Shown here: positions 1 through 8,350 of the stretch, piece after piece | Position numbering within the stretch: position 1 is the stretch's first letter | Layout: the number at the start of each line of letters is the position of its first letter | Assembly: GCF_002797595.1 (NCBI RefSeq) | Contig: NZ_PGFE01000005.1 | Location: 156,811-220,810 of the forward strand | Reading direction: 5' to 3' | DNA length: 64,000 nt | Origin: Sediminihabitans luteus | GTDB lineage: Bacteria; Actinomycetota; Actinomycetes; Actinomycetales; Cellulomonadaceae | The notes under the pieces: model-generated | The model's database searches: none | What the model was told of the DNA's origin: nothing | What the model saw: the letters and a program-made list of their open reading frames with translations, nothing else | Made by a program: the position numbers and the translations under genes

Positions 1-4
1 GTTC

Positions 5-865
5 TCAGTACTCGCCCGGGCCGGTCACGGTCGTCCGGGGGATCGTGTCCAGGTCCACCATCGCCGCGGCGACGCAGATCTCGGCGTCGAGCCCGGCGGG
101 CAGCGGCTGCAGGCACCCGAGGTCGAGACGCGCGACGTCGGCCGAGCCGTCCGCCTCCTGGCCCCGGGAGTGGATCGTGACGCTGGGCGTCCGGCTCCCG
201 ACCGAGGCGAAGAGCGTGTCGCCGGCGTCCGAGGTCACGGAATCGCTCTCGGCGTCGTCCAGCCACGGGGCGACCGTCCCCGCGGCGCGGATGTCGGCCA
301 GGAGCGCGTCGTCGACGCGCAGCACGTGGAACCGGAAGTGGTCCGAGCCCTCGCCGGGGGGTGGGGTGCCGTCCGGGGGGACGGGGGGAGCCGACTCCGG
401 CGCTCGCAGGTCGTCGAGGGTCGAGCGCGGCATGGCGAGCGCGATCGCGGTGTCCGCGTCGGCCCGGAGGCCCGTGTCCACGAGGAGGGTGCCGTCCGCG
501 AGCAGCTCGGCGGTCGCGTCGTGCGGTGCCGTGAGGCCGGGCTGCGCGACGAGCCCGACCGGCGCGACCGCCCGGACGCCGTTCCCGCTCGCCCCCGCGC
601 CCGGCGCCCCCGCCGCGACGGCCGGGGCGTGGTGCTGCCCGCCCGACCCGCCGAGGTCGACGACGCCGGGCATCGCGAACGCGGCGCCAGCGACGCACGC
701 CGCGACGGCCCCGAGAGCCCCCGCGCGGTGGGCGGCGGCACGGCGCCGCGTGCGCCGGTACGAGGCGTCGAGGTCCATGGTCGCGGACGGCGCGTGGTCG
801 GCCGCGCCCCGCAGGCGGGCGAGGAACGCGGCGTCGTCGGCGGGCGGCAGGGTGGTGTCGTTCAT
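5..865 (-). CDS. putative anti-sigma-like membrane protein (module 1)
   Basis: A 286-residue protein with a cytoplasmic N-terminal segment, an Arg-rich patch (about residues 37-45), one hydrophobic segment (about 47-67) and an extracytoplasmic C-terminal domain. Its start overlaps the stop of the upstream SigE-type sigma gene by 4 bp (ATGA), so the two are translationally coupled. No zinc-binding HxxxCxxC anti-sigma motif is visible. Family knowledge: single-pass proteins coupled to ECF factors usually bind and restrain them, so an anti-sigma role is inferred from position and topology only. It has a paralogue at 1664-2461 with the same layout. The stop codon lies just inside the window, so the gene is complete. 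Confidence 0.75.
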   Translation of the reverse strand: MNDTTLPPADDAAFLARLRGAADHAPSATMDLDASYRRTRRRAAAHRAGALGAVAACVAGAAFAMPGVVDLGGSGGQHHAPAVAAGAPGAGASGNGVRAVAPVGLVAQPGLTAPHDATAELLADGTLLVDTGLRADADTAIALAMPRSTLDDLRAPESAPPVPPDGTPPPGEGSDHFRFHVLRVDDALLADIRAAGTVAPWLDDAESDSVTSDAGDTLFASVGSRTPSVTIHSRGQEADGSADVARLDLGCLQPLPAGLDAEICVAAAMVDLDTIPRTTVTGPGEY

Positions 866-1485
866 CGGTCGCTCCCGGTCTCGAGGGTGGTCCGCAGGCG
901 CGCGAGCGCGCGGGACGCGGTGGACTTCACGGTGCCGAGCGGCATGCCGAGCTCCTCGGCGACCTCCGCCTCGGTCAGGTCGAGCAGGTGGCGCAGCACC
1001 ACGACGCGGCGCTGGCGCAGGGGCAGGGTGAGCAGGGCGCGCACGACGACGTCGCGGTCGTCGACCTCGGCGGTGCCTGCGCGGGGCGGCGGAGCGCCGG
1101 CGGGCGCGGCGAGGTCTGCCGCGGGGTCGGTGTGGTCGCCGAGCACCTCGCGGCGCGTGCGGCGCCAGGTGTCGATCCGCAGGTTGGCGAGGATCCGGCG
1201 GGCGTACACGAGCGGGTCGCCCTCGCGCGCGGTGCGCCAGTGCCGGTACGTGCGCTCGAACGTCTGCTGCACGAGCTCCTCGGCGCGGTGCCGGTCACCG
1301 CACAGGAGGTACGCGGTGCGGTGCAGCGGGTCGACGGCCGAGCGCATGAACGCGCTGAACTCCTCGGCCCGGGTCGTGCCGACGACCTCCACGCGGACGT
1401 CGCCCCCCTGCGACGACGTCCGCGACGAGGGGTCGGTCCCCGGCGATCCCGCGGTGAGCGCCGCGTGCGTGCTCGCGGCGCTCAT
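862..1485 (-). CDS. SigE-family ECF RNA polymerase sigma factor (module 1)
   Basis: A 207-residue ECF sigma factor. Region 2 is recognisable around the segment LLCGDRHRAEELVQQTFERT, and region 4 around LPLRQRRVVVLRHLLDLTEA followed by the helix-turn-helix GTVKSTASRALARLR. This matches the actinobacterial SigE-family group. The ATG at 1485 was chosen because the frame upstream to 1608 is low complexity; later starts would cut into the domain. It is followed with a 4-bp overlap by the membrane protein at 5-865. It is very similar to the sigma factor at 2458-3069, including the conserved segment around HWRTAREGDPLVYARRIL, which implies a tandem duplication. Confidence 0.9.
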   Translation of the reverse strand: MSAASTHAALTAGSPGTDPSSRTSSQGGDVRVEVVGTTRAEEFSAFMRSAVDPLHRTAYLLCGDRHRAEELVQQTFERTYRHWRTAREGDPLVYARRILANLRIDTWRRTRREVLGDHTDPAADLAAPAGAPPPRAGTAEVDDRDVVVRALLTLPLRQRRVVVLRHLLDLTEAEVAEELGMPLGTVKSTASRALARLRTTLETGSDR

Positions 1486-1663
1486 GCGGACCCCGGGACG
1501 TTCTCGGTGCGACGGCGGGTCGGTGCCCGGCGTCCGGGTGAGATCGTGTGCGTCCTCATGATCCGTACACGCGACAGGGAGGGCGAAGGTTCCGTTTCGT
1601 GACGACATCCGTCGGGGAAGTTTTCGCCGGCACCCGAAGAGCCCCGGGCCGGGCGTCGCGCCG

Positions 1664-2461
1664 TCAGTCCTGGGTGCTCGCCCCGCCGTCGACGAGGGCG
1701 GCGGTCACGCAGAGGTCGTCGCCGTCGTCCGCGGTCCAGCCGAGGTCTCCCAGGGGGAAGCAGGGCAGGGCGAAGCCCGCGGTGCGGGCTGCGGCGTCGG
1801 GCACCGCACCGCGCGTGAGCGCGGCGAGGGTCAGCGCGTCGGACGGCGCGACCGCGGCCAGGAGCTGGCGGCCGTCGTCGTCGGCGCGCTGGCCCGGGTC
1901 GACGGCGAACACCCAGGGCCCCGCGTTTCCTTCGGCGATCATGTGCTCGACGTCGTCCGGGCTCGCGCGCACCACGCGGTACACGAGCTCGGCCTCCCCC
2001 TCGGCGGGCACGGAGGTGCGCCGCACGACGAGTGCGAACTCGTCGTCGCCGGACCCGGTCGGCAGGCCCGTCTCGACGAGCACGGTCGAGCCCGAGAGGC
2101 GGTGCGCGGTCATGGTCCCTGGCACCTGCACGCCGTCGGGGACCGAGCCGCCCTCGGCGTGCAGCGTCGCGTGGGCGGCGGGTGCCGACCCGGCGAGGGG
2201 CGCCGCCACGAACGACGTCGTGCCTGGGTGCACGAGCACGAGACCCGCGACCGCGCACGCCCCGATCGTGGCGGTGATCGTCGCGCGGCGCTGCCGCACG
2301 TGCCGCTTGGTGCGTCGCAGCGTGCGCTCGACGTCGACGGGGACCTCGGGCACGGCGGCCGCGGCGGTCCGCAGGTGGGCGACGAGCGCGTCGTCGGCGG
2401 GCGTCCCGTCGGCGGGCGGCGCGAGGGAGGTCGTGCGTCCGTGCGGGGGAGTGCGGGTCAT
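1664..2461 (-). CDS. putative anti-sigma-like membrane protein (module 2)
   Basis: A 265-residue protein with the same design as the module-1 partner: an acidic N-terminal helix, an Arg/Lys-rich juxtamembrane patch (about residues 47-60), one membrane segment (about 61-80) and an extracytoplasmic domain. It starts in a 4-bp overlap with the sigma gene at 2458-3069. Sequence identity with the module-1 protein is limited mainly to the N-terminal region (a shared pattern of an acidic stretch, LRTAA, then RRTKR/RRTRRR), while the outer domain differs. A sigma-restraining role is inferred from context. No zinc-binding anti-sigma motif is seen. Confidence 0.75.
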   Translation of the reverse strand: MTRTPPHGRTTSLAPPADGTPADDALVAHLRTAAAAVPEVPVDVERTLRRTKRHVRQRRATITATIGACAVAGLVLVHPGTTSFVAAPLAGSAPAAHATLHAEGGSVPDGVQVPGTMTAHRLSGSTVLVETGLPTGSGDDEFALVVRRTSVPAEGEAELVYRVVRASPDDVEHMIAEGNAGPWVFAVDPGQRADDDGRQLLAAVAPSDALTLAALTRGAVPDAAARTAGFALPCFPLGDLGWTADDGDDLCVTAALVDGGASTQD

Positions 2462-3069
2462 CGGATGCTCCAGGTGTCGAAGCTGCCGCGCAGCCGGGCG
2501 AGGGCGCGGGACGCCGTGGACTTGACGGTGCCGACCGTGATGTCGAGCTCGTGCGCGACCTCGGCCTCGCTCAGGTCGAGCATGTAGCGCAGCACGACGA
2601 TCCGGCGCTGGCGGGGCGGCAGGGTCTGCAGGGCGCGGACGACGGCGTCGCGGGCCTCGACCGTCTCGGCGGCCTCGGCCCCGGGGCCGGGTCGCGTCGC
2701 GGGGGCCGCGCAGGGGTCGGTGTGGTCGACGAGCAGCTCGCGGCGCGTGCGGCGCCAGGTGTCGATGCGCAGGTTGGTCAGGATGCGGCGCGCGTACACG
2801 AGGGGGTCGCCCTCGCGTGCGGTGCGCCAGTGCCGGTAGGTGCGTTCGAGGGTGTGCTGGACGAGCTCCTCGGCGCGGTGCCGGTCGCCGCTCAGGAGGT
2901 ACGCGGCGCGGTGCAGGCTGCCGCCGGCCGAGCGCATGAACGCGGTGAACTCCTCGTCCTTGGTCAGCCCGGTGACCTCGACGCGCAGGTCGGTCGTGCT
3001 CGTGTCGGTCGCGGACGTCGCCCGTGCGAGGTCGGCGGCGGTGCCGAACGGGACGTTCATGACGCTCAT
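2458..3069 (-). CDS. SigE-family ECF RNA polymerase sigma factor (module 2)
   Basis: A 203-residue ECF sigma factor with region 2 (segment LLSGDRHRAEELVQHTLERT) and region 4 (LPPRQRRIVVLRYMLDLSEA, then GTVKSTASRALARLR). The chosen start is the ATG at 3069, preceded by a purine-rich stretch containing GGGGG and GAGAG; an ATG at 3060 is also possible. It heads a four-gene minus-strand array: sigma 2, membrane protein 2, sigma 1, membrane protein 1. The 178-bp gap before sigma 1 probably holds a separate promoter. It is near-identical to sigma 1 in the core segments, so the pair arose by duplication. Confidence 0.9.
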   Translation of the reverse strand: MSVMNVPFGTAADLARATSATDTSTTDLRVEVTGLTKDEEFTAFMRSAGGSLHRAAYLLSGDRHRAEELVQHTLERTYRHWRTAREGDPLVYARRILTNLRIDTWRRTRRELLVDHTDPCAAPATRPGPGAEAAETVEARDAVVRALQTLPPRQRRIVVLRYMLDLSEAEVAHELDITVGTVKSTASRALARLRGSFDTWSIR

Positions 3070-3160
3070 GCTCTCAGCCCCCAGTGGTGGCGCACGTCGT
3101 GGCGACGTGCCTGCCTCTTCCACGCAGCAGGGGGCCGGAAGGTTGCGTCCGGTCGCGGGA

Positions 3161-3640
3161 TCAGTCCTGCGGCGGCACGTCGCGGTCCACGTCGGGGCGG
3201 GGCCATGCGCTGCCCATGCGTGCCTCGACGGTGTCGTTGAGGTGCAGCAGCGCGGCGGCGAGCGTCTCGCGCTCGGCGTCGGTCCACCCCGCGAGGAGCG
3301 CGTCGATGCCGGCGACCTTGCTCGTGCGCGCGGCGTCGAGGCGCCGGGCGCCGGCGGGCGTGACCCGGAACCGGCGGGCGATGCCTCCGGCGGGGTCGGG
3401 GATGCGCTCGACGAGGCCCTCCTTGAGCATCGCGCTCGTCTGCCGGTTGAGGGTCGACACGTCGAGCTCGAACGCGGTGCTGAGCTCGGCGAGCGTGAGG
3501 GGCTCGTCGACCAGGCGGCTGAGCAGCAGGTAGGCGCTGCGCTCGAGGCGCAGCTCGGGCACGCTCTGGCGCTCCGCGAGGTGCATGTACCTCCCGATGA
3601 GCATCGTCTCGCGCTCGATCCGTGCCGCCGTGCCGTCCAT
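3161..3640 (-). CDS. MarR-family transcriptional regulator
   Basis: A 159-residue winged-helix regulator of MarR type: helical dimerisation segments at both ends, the recognition region around TLAELSTAFELDVSTLNRQT (residues about 60-80), and a basic wing. It is divergent from the MFS exporter at 3790-5265, with 149 bp between starts containing two short inverted repeats. MarR proteins typically repress a divergent efflux gene and release DNA on binding a small aromatic ligand, so control of the neighbouring exporter and of itself is the likely job. The ligand cannot be told from sequence. Confidence 0.88.
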   Translation of the reverse strand: MDGTAARIERETMLIGRYMHLAERQSVPELRLERSAYLLLSRLVDEPLTLAELSTAFELDVSTLNRQTSAMLKEGLVERIPDPAGGIARRFRVTPAGARRLDAARTSKVAGIDALLAGWTDAERETLAAALLHLNDTVEARMGSAWPRPDVDRDVPPQD

Positions 3641-3702
3641 CGGGCCCTCTCCTCGGTGGTGCGCCGTCAGGCCCAGTATCGGTGATCGACCCCGGCGGCA
3701 TC

Positions 3703-3717
3703 ATTGCCTTCAGCAAT
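3703..3717. promoter_or_regulatory. candidate MarR operator 1
   Basis: Inverted repeat ATTGC-CTTCA-GCAAT with perfect 5-bp arms between the divergent MarR and MFS starts. Its TTGC/GCAA core resembles known MarR-type sites. The assignment is by position and symmetry only. Confidence 0.45.
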
Positions 3718-3718
3718 C

Positions 3719-3735
3719 ATGTGTAGACTGCACAT
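3719..3735. promoter_or_regulatory. candidate MarR operator 2 / MFS promoter region
   Basis: Inverted repeat ATGTG-TAGACTG-CACAT lies immediately next to operator 1. The TAGACT inside it could serve as a -10 for the MFS gene, about 60 bp upstream of its AGGAG ribosome site at 3781-3785. Occupancy would then block transcription. Inference. Confidence 0.4.
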
Positions 3736-3789
3736 CGTGTGTAGCCAGCATATCGGCTCACGCACCACCCGCCGTCCGACAGGAGCACC

Positions 3790-5265
3790 ATGCCCAGCAC
3801 CACCGCCACGACCACCCGCCCCGGGGTCGTCGTCGCCGTCCTCGCCGCGGGAGGCATCGTCGCGTCGATGATGCAGACCCTCGTGGTCCCCATCGTCGGC
3901 GAGCTGCCGCAGCTGCTCCACAGCACGGCCGCCAACACCTCCTGGGTCATCATCGTGACGCTGCTCGTGGCCGCCGTCGCGACCCCCGCCGTCGGGCGGC
4001 TCGGCGACCTCTACGGCAAGAAGCGCATGCTCCTGCTCAGCGTGCTGCCCCTCGTGCTCGGATCGGTCGTGTGCGCGCTCTCCGACTCGCTCGTGCCGAT
4101 GATCGTCGGCCGCGGCCTCCAGGGACTCGGCGTCGGGCTCATCCCGCTCGGCATCAGCCTGCTGCGCGACGTCATGCCCGCCGAGAAGCTCGGCTCGTCG
4201 ATCGCGCTCATCAGCGCCTCGCTCGGCATCGGCGGCGCGCTCGGACTGCCCGTCGCGGCGGCCGTCGCCGAGCACTCGAACTGGCACGTGCTGTTCTGGG
4301 GCTCGGCCGTGCTCGCCGCGGTCGTCGGCGTGCTGGTCTGGGCGCTCATCCCCGACGCGCCGACCACCGCGACGGGGACGTTCGACGGCGTCGGCGCGGT
4401 CGGCCTCGGGCTCGGCCTCGTCGCGCTGCTGCTCGGCGTCTCCAAGGGCGCCGACTGGGGCTGGGGCAGCCCCACCACGGTCGGCCTGCTCGTCGCCGCG
4501 CCCGTCGTGCTCGTCGTCTGGGGCTGGTGGGAGCTGCGCATCGACTCGCCGCTCGTCGACCTGCGCGTGACCGCACGCCGGCAGGTGCTGCTGACCAACG
4601 CCGCGTCGGTCGTGCTCGGGTTCGCGATGTACGCGCAGTCGCTCATCACCCCGCAGCTGCTCCAGCTGCCCACCGAGACCGGGTACGGGCTCGGGCAGTC
4701 GCTCCAGGCCACCGGCCTGTGGATGGCGCCCGCCGGCCTCGTGATGATGGCGCTCTCGCCGGTCGGCGCGAAGATCTCGGCCGCACGCGGGCCCCGGTTC
4801 ACGCTCGCGCTCGGGGCGTTCGTCATCGCGCTGGGCTACGGCAGCGCACAGCTGCTCATGGGCACGCCCGCCGGCCTGCTCGCCGTGAGCTGCATCTGCT
4901 CGACCGGTGTCGCGTTCGCCTACGGCGCCATGCCCGCGCTCATCATGGGGGCCGTGCCGCAGTCCGAGACGGCGTCGGCCAACAGCTTCAACACCCTCAT
5001 GCGGTCGGTCGGCACCTCGGTCGCGGCCGCCGTGATCGGCGTCGTCCTGTCGCACATGACGATCGACCTCGGCGGGTACGCCGTGCCGTCCGAGGCCGGG
5101 TTCCGCACGGGCCTGCTCATCGGTGCGGGCGTCGCGGTCGTCGCCGGTCTCGTGGCGCTCACGATCCCCGTGCGGCGCGCCCTCACGGGCGACGCCGCGT
5201 CGGGCTCGTCGGTATCGTCGGGCTCGTCGGTCGCCGAGGACGACGCCGCGCTCGCCCCCGCCTGA
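3790..5265 (+). CDS. MFS drug exporter, DHA2 (14-TM) type
   Basis: A 491-residue proton-coupled major facilitator with about 14 hydrophobic segments, as in EmrB/QacA-type exporters. The loop after TM2 carries the MFS signature GRLGDLYGKKRML (about residues 67-79), and motif C-like glycines follow in TM5 (around SLGIGGALGLPVAA). The tail is Ser/Val-rich and probably cytoplasmic. An AGGAG site lies 4 bp before the ATG. It is divergent from a MarR regulator that likely controls it. It ends 1 bp from the convergent HAD gene. Substrate is unknown, most likely a toxic hydrophobic compound. Confidence 0.9.
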   Translation: MPSTTATTTRPGVVVAVLAAGGIVASMMQTLVVPIVGELPQLLHSTAANTSWVIIVTLLVAAVATPAVGRLGDLYGKKRMLLLSVLPLVLGSVVCALSDSLVPMIVGRGLQGLGVGLIPLGISLLRDVMPAEKLGSSIALISASLGIGGALGLPVAAAVAEHSNWHVLFWGSAVLAAVVGVLVWALIPDAPTTATGTFDGVGAVGLGLGLVALLLGVSKGADWGWGSPTTVGLLVAAPVVLVVWGWWELRIDSPLVDLRVTARRQVLLTNAASVVLGFAMYAQSLITPQLLQLPTETGYGLGQSLQATGLWMAPAGLVMMALSPVGAKISAARGPRFTLALGAFVIALGYGSAQLLMGTPAGLLAVSCICSTGVAFAYGAMPALIMGAVPQSETASANSFNTLMRSVGTSVAAAVIGVVLSHMTIDLGGYAVPSEAGFRTGLLIGAGVAVVAGLVALTIPVRRALTGDAASGSSVSSGSSVAEDDAALAPA

Positions 5266-5266
5266 G

Positions 5267-5866
5267 TCAGCAGGTCGCCGGGTTCGCGGACATCTCCTCG
5301 ACGAGGTCCGCGAACTCGGCGAGGCTGTGCACGCGCTCGCGCCCGCACGACGGGTCCTGGTTGTGGAACGAGTCCATGAGGACGCCGCGCGTGCCCGCCG
5401 CGCACAGCGCGTCGACGTGGTCCGGGCGGTCGTCGAGGTAGACGTCGGTCGGCACGGCCGTCTTGTCGAGCTCGAGGTCGAGGGTCGTGAACGCGATGTC
5501 GTGCCGCTCGAGCCAGCGCCGCGTCGAGTCGGCCAGGACCGCGTTGACCCCGTACGACTCGTCGTACCGGCGCGCGGTGACGACGTGGACCGTGTGCCCT
5601 GCGTCGACGAGCCGGTGCGTGACCTCGGCCGCGCCCTCGAGCGGGTCGCCGTAGGTGTGCAGCAGGCCCGCCCGCGCCGTCGCGACGGCGTGCGCGAGGA
5701 ACTCCGCGTCGTCCGCCATGCCCCAGTCCGGGCCGAACCCGTAGCGCGTCGGCTCGGGCATCCGGTCGAGCGGCCACCCCTCGCTCGTGTGCAGGTGGTG
5801 GCGCAGCGTCGCGACCCACGGGTACAGCACCTCGTCGACGTCGAACCCCACGCGCAGCGACCTCAT
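5267..5866 (-). CDS. HAD-superfamily phosphatase, 5'-nucleotidase-like
   Basis: A 199-residue soluble HAD fold protein. Motif I is FDVDEVLY (residues 8-15, Asp nucleophile D9 and general acid D11). Motif II is the VVTARR segment (about 99-104), and the late acidic motif is VYLDDRPDHVD (about 146-156), matching the cap-poor 5'(3')-deoxyribonucleotidase-like group. It probably dephosphorylates a nucleotide or small phosphate ester; the substrate is uncertain. It sits convergent to the MFS gene and 43 bp downstream of L-serine dehydratase on the same strand. Confidence 0.8.
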   Translation of the reverse strand: MRSLRVGFDVDEVLYPWVATLRHHLHTSEGWPLDRMPEPTRYGFGPDWGMADDAEFLAHAVATARAGLLHTYGDPLEGAAEVTHRLVDAGHTVHVVTARRYDESYGVNAVLADSTRRWLERHDIAFTTLDLELDKTAVPTDVYLDDRPDHVDALCAAGTRGVLMDSFHNQDPSCGRERVHSLAEFADLVEEMSANPATC

Positions 5867-5909
5867 CGCGCAGTGGTACCACGCGGCGCCGGTCTGCGGA
5901 CGCCGCCGG

Positions 5910-7466
5910 TCAGCACTCGATCACGTTGACCGCGAGCCCGCCCTCCGACGTCTCCTTGTACTTGGTCGACATGTCGAGGCCCGTCTGCCGCATGGTCTCG
6001 ATGACCGTGTCGAGCGAGACGACGTGCAGCCCGTCACCCTGCATCGCCATGCGCGCGGCGCTCACGGCCGTGCACGCCGCGATCGCGTTGCGCTCGATGC
6101 ACGGGACCTGCACGAGCCCGCCCACCGGGTCGCACGTGAGCCCGAGGTTGTGCTCCATCGCGATCTCGGCGGCGTTCTCGACCTGCTCGGGCGTGCCGCC
6201 CAGCAGCGCGCACATCGCGCCCGCCGCCATCGAGCACGCCGAGCCGACCTCGCCCTGGCAGCCCGCCTCGGCGCCCGAGATCGACGCGTTGCGCTTGTAC
6301 AGCGCACCGATCGCGGCGGCCGTGAGCAGGTAGGTGCGCATCGCGGTCCGACGCCGCGCGGCCGCCTCGGGGCCCTGCACGCCGGGCGTGATCCGCAGGT
6401 AGTGCCGACCCACGGCCGGGATGATCCCCGCCGCGCCGTTGGTCGGGGCGGTCACGACCCGGCGCCCGTCCGCGTTCTCCTCGTTGACCGCCATCGCGTA
6501 CGCCTGGAGCCACTCGATCGTGGTCTCGCCGCCTGCCGCGTCGAGCGCCTCGAGCCGCTCGCGCTGCGCCCGTGCCCGACGGCGCACCCGCAGCCGACCC
6601 GGGAGCGTGCCCTGCCGTTCGAGCCCGCCGTCGACGCAGTCGCTCATGGTGGCCCAGACCGCGTCGAGCGCCGCGCCGACCTCGTCCTCCGGGCGCAGCG
6701 CGCACTCGTTGGCCCACGCGACCTCGGCGATGCTCAGCCCCGTGCGCGCGCACGTCGCGAGCAGCTCGGCCGCGGTCGCGAACGGGTGCGGGACGTCGGC
6801 GGGCCGGGTCGAGTCCGGGACCGCCGGGTCGAGCTCGCCGTGCTCGGCCGCGAGCTGCGCCGCCTCGGCGGCCTCGGCCGCCGCGAGCTCGTGCTCGGTC
6901 AGCACGAACCCCCCGCCGACCGAGTAGTACACGCGCTCGACGAGCGCCGACCCGGCGGCGTCCGCGGCCGTGAAGCGCATCCCGTTGGGATGGCCGGGCA
7001 GGCGCGTGAGCGGGGCCAGCCGGACGTCGGACGTCGCGACGGTGACGTCCGCGCCGGTCGTGGCCCCGGGCGGGGTCTCGGTCGTGCTCGTCGTCGTGCT
7101 CTCGCCAGGGCTCTCGGCCGTGCGCCCGGTCGGCGCGGGCGCGGGCTCTGACCGTGTCGGGCGCAGGGTCACGGTCGCGCCGTCGCCGAGCTTCTCCCAG
7201 CCGCCGGGCACGTCGTCCGGGTCGCACGTCTCGGGGTCGAGGCCGCGCAGCCCCGCGACGACCGCGTCGGGCGTGCCGTGCCCGATCCCCGTCGCACCGA
7301 GCGACCCGCACAGCACGACCTCGAGCTGCGCGACGTCGTGCAGCACGTCGCGGGCCGCGAGCTCGTCGACGAACGCGCGCGCGGCCCGCATGGGGCCCAC
7401 GGTGTGCGAGCTCGACGGCCCGATGCCGATCGAGAAGAGGTCGAGGGCGCTCACGTACGAGGACAT
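5910..7466 (-). CDS. sdaA: L-serine ammonia-lyase (single-chain, iron-sulfur)
   Basis: A 518-residue single-chain L-serine dehydratase that converts L-serine to pyruvate and ammonia with a [4Fe-4S] cluster. The N-terminal beta domain opens with the family signature GIGPSSSHTVGPM. Cluster cysteines are in ISGAEAGCQGEVGSACSM, LTCDPVGG and VPCIERNA. The ATG at 7466 puts the signature about 15 residues in; the frame upstream is not conserved. It is roughly 50-60 residues longer than usual because of a Thr/Glu/Pro-rich, low-complexity insert at about residues 108-155, between beta-domain elements. The insert does not interrupt any cluster ligand. Confidence 0.93.
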   Translation of the reverse strand: MSSYVSALDLFSIGIGPSSSHTVGPMRAARAFVDELAARDVLHDVAQLEVVLCGSLGATGIGHGTPDAVVAGLRGLDPETCDPDDVPGGWEKLGDGATVTLRPTRSEPAPAPTGRTAESPGESTTTSTTETPPGATTGADVTVATSDVRLAPLTRLPGHPNGMRFTAADAAGSALVERVYYSVGGGFVLTEHELAAAEAAEAAQLAAEHGELDPAVPDSTRPADVPHPFATAAELLATCARTGLSIAEVAWANECALRPEDEVGAALDAVWATMSDCVDGGLERQGTLPGRLRVRRRARAQRERLEALDAAGGETTIEWLQAYAMAVNEENADGRRVVTAPTNGAAGIIPAVGRHYLRITPGVQGPEAAARRRTAMRTYLLTAAAIGALYKRNASISGAEAGCQGEVGSACSMAAGAMCALLGGTPEQVENAAEIAMEHNLGLTCDPVGGLVQVPCIERNAIAACTAVSAARMAMQGDGLHVVSLDTVIETMRQTGLDMSTKYKETSEGGLAVNVIEC

Positions 7467-7489
7467 GCCCCCATCGTCGCACCCCGTCT

Positions 7490-7547
7490 CACCTGCTGGA
7501 CGCCTCACCGGCTGGACGACCGACCGGCTGGACGACCCACCGGCCGG
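7490..7547. repeat. short tandem repeat between sdaA and tag
   Basis: Three to four imperfect copies of a roughly 15-16-bp unit (ACCGGCTGGACGACCG and variants) lie upstream of sdaA. They may affect its promoter, or simply be a non-coding counterpart of the 15-bp minisatellites seen inside genes of this window. Confidence 0.6.
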
Positions 7548-7574
7548 GCGCTGTGCGTCACGGACGACGGGCCC

Positions 7575-8147
7575 CTACCCCCGCGCGAGCACCACGGGGC
7601 AGGTCGCGAGATGGTCGTCGACCACGCCGCACGCCTGCATCGCGGCGTACATCGTGGTCGGGCCGACGAACCGGAAGCCGCGCGCCTTGAGCGCCTTCGA
7701 CAGCGCGAGCGACTCCGGGGTCTGCGCGGGCACCTCCGCGAACGACGCCGGCGCGACGTCCGGGCGGGACGACGGCGCGAACGACCAGAACAGCGCGTCG
7801 AGAGTCTCGCCCGCGGCGTGCATCGCGACGAGTGCCCGCGCGTTGCCGACGGTCGCCTCGACCTTGGCCCGGTTGCGGATGATCCGGGCGTCCAGGAGGA
7901 GCCGGTCCACGTCGTCCGCGGTGAACGCCGCGACCGCGTCCGGGTCGAAGCCCGCGAACACCTCGCGGAACGCGGGCCGCTTGCGCAGCACCGTGAGCCA
8001 GGAGAGTCCCGACTGGAAGCCCTCGAGCGCGATGCGCTCGAACAGCGCGGACTCCCCGTGCACGGGGACGCCCCACTCGTCGTCGTGGTAGGCCGAGTAC
8101 AGGGGGTCGTCGTCGCCGAAGCAGCGGGCGGGCGCGGTCGTGGTCAT
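7575..8147 (-). CDS. tag: DNA-3-methyladenine glycosylase I
   Basis: A 190-residue base-excision repair enzyme that removes 3-methyladenine from alkylated DNA. The Tag family hallmarks are clear: an N-terminal CFGDDDPLYSAYHDDEWG segment, the catalytic-region GFQSGLSWLTVLRKR, and the C-terminal KALKARGFRFVGPTTMYAAM with its helix-hairpin element. The usual late zinc-ligand region is CGVVDDHLATCP. Length is normal for the family. The ATG at 8147 gives the canonical start; the frame stays open upstream into a toxin-gene remnant, which is not part of this protein. Confidence 0.93.
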   Translation of the reverse strand: MTTTAPARCFGDDDPLYSAYHDDEWGVPVHGESALFERIALEGFQSGLSWLTVLRKRPAFREVFAGFDPDAVAAFTADDVDRLLLDARIIRNRAKVEATVGNARALVAMHAAGETLDALFWSFAPSSRPDVAPASFAEVPAQTPESLALSKALKARGFRFVGPTTMYAAMQACGVVDDHLATCPVVLARG

Positions 8148-8215
8148 GCGCCCACCCTGGCCCGACCCACCGACGTCCGCGCCCCGTCGTCCACAGGCCG
8201 GCCCCGCGGGTGGGG

Positions 8216-8326
8216 CTGGTGCGGCTGCGCGAAGCTTCTCGGCGACGTCGTCGACCTCTGAGGTGCCGCCGTCCGCGATGCTCATGACGAGGTCGTACGC
8301 GTCGTCGATGGTGACGTGGTGCGTCG
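8216..8326 (-). pseudogene. C-terminal remnant of a Doc (death-on-curing) toxin
   Basis: Translation gives a segment beginning VTIDDAYDLVMSIADGGTSE and continuing VDDVAEKLR, which matches the C-terminal helices of Doc/Fic-type toxins. The N-terminal part and the catalytic HxFx(D/E)GN(K/R)R motif are absent: only about 25 bp separate this scrap from the antitoxin stop at 8351, where some 90 codons would be expected. No start codon or ribosome site is evident. It is best read as a deletion remnant of the toxin half of a toxin-antitoxin pair. Confidence 0.65.
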
Positions 8327-8350
8327 CTCCCTGCTCTCCGACCTGCCTGG

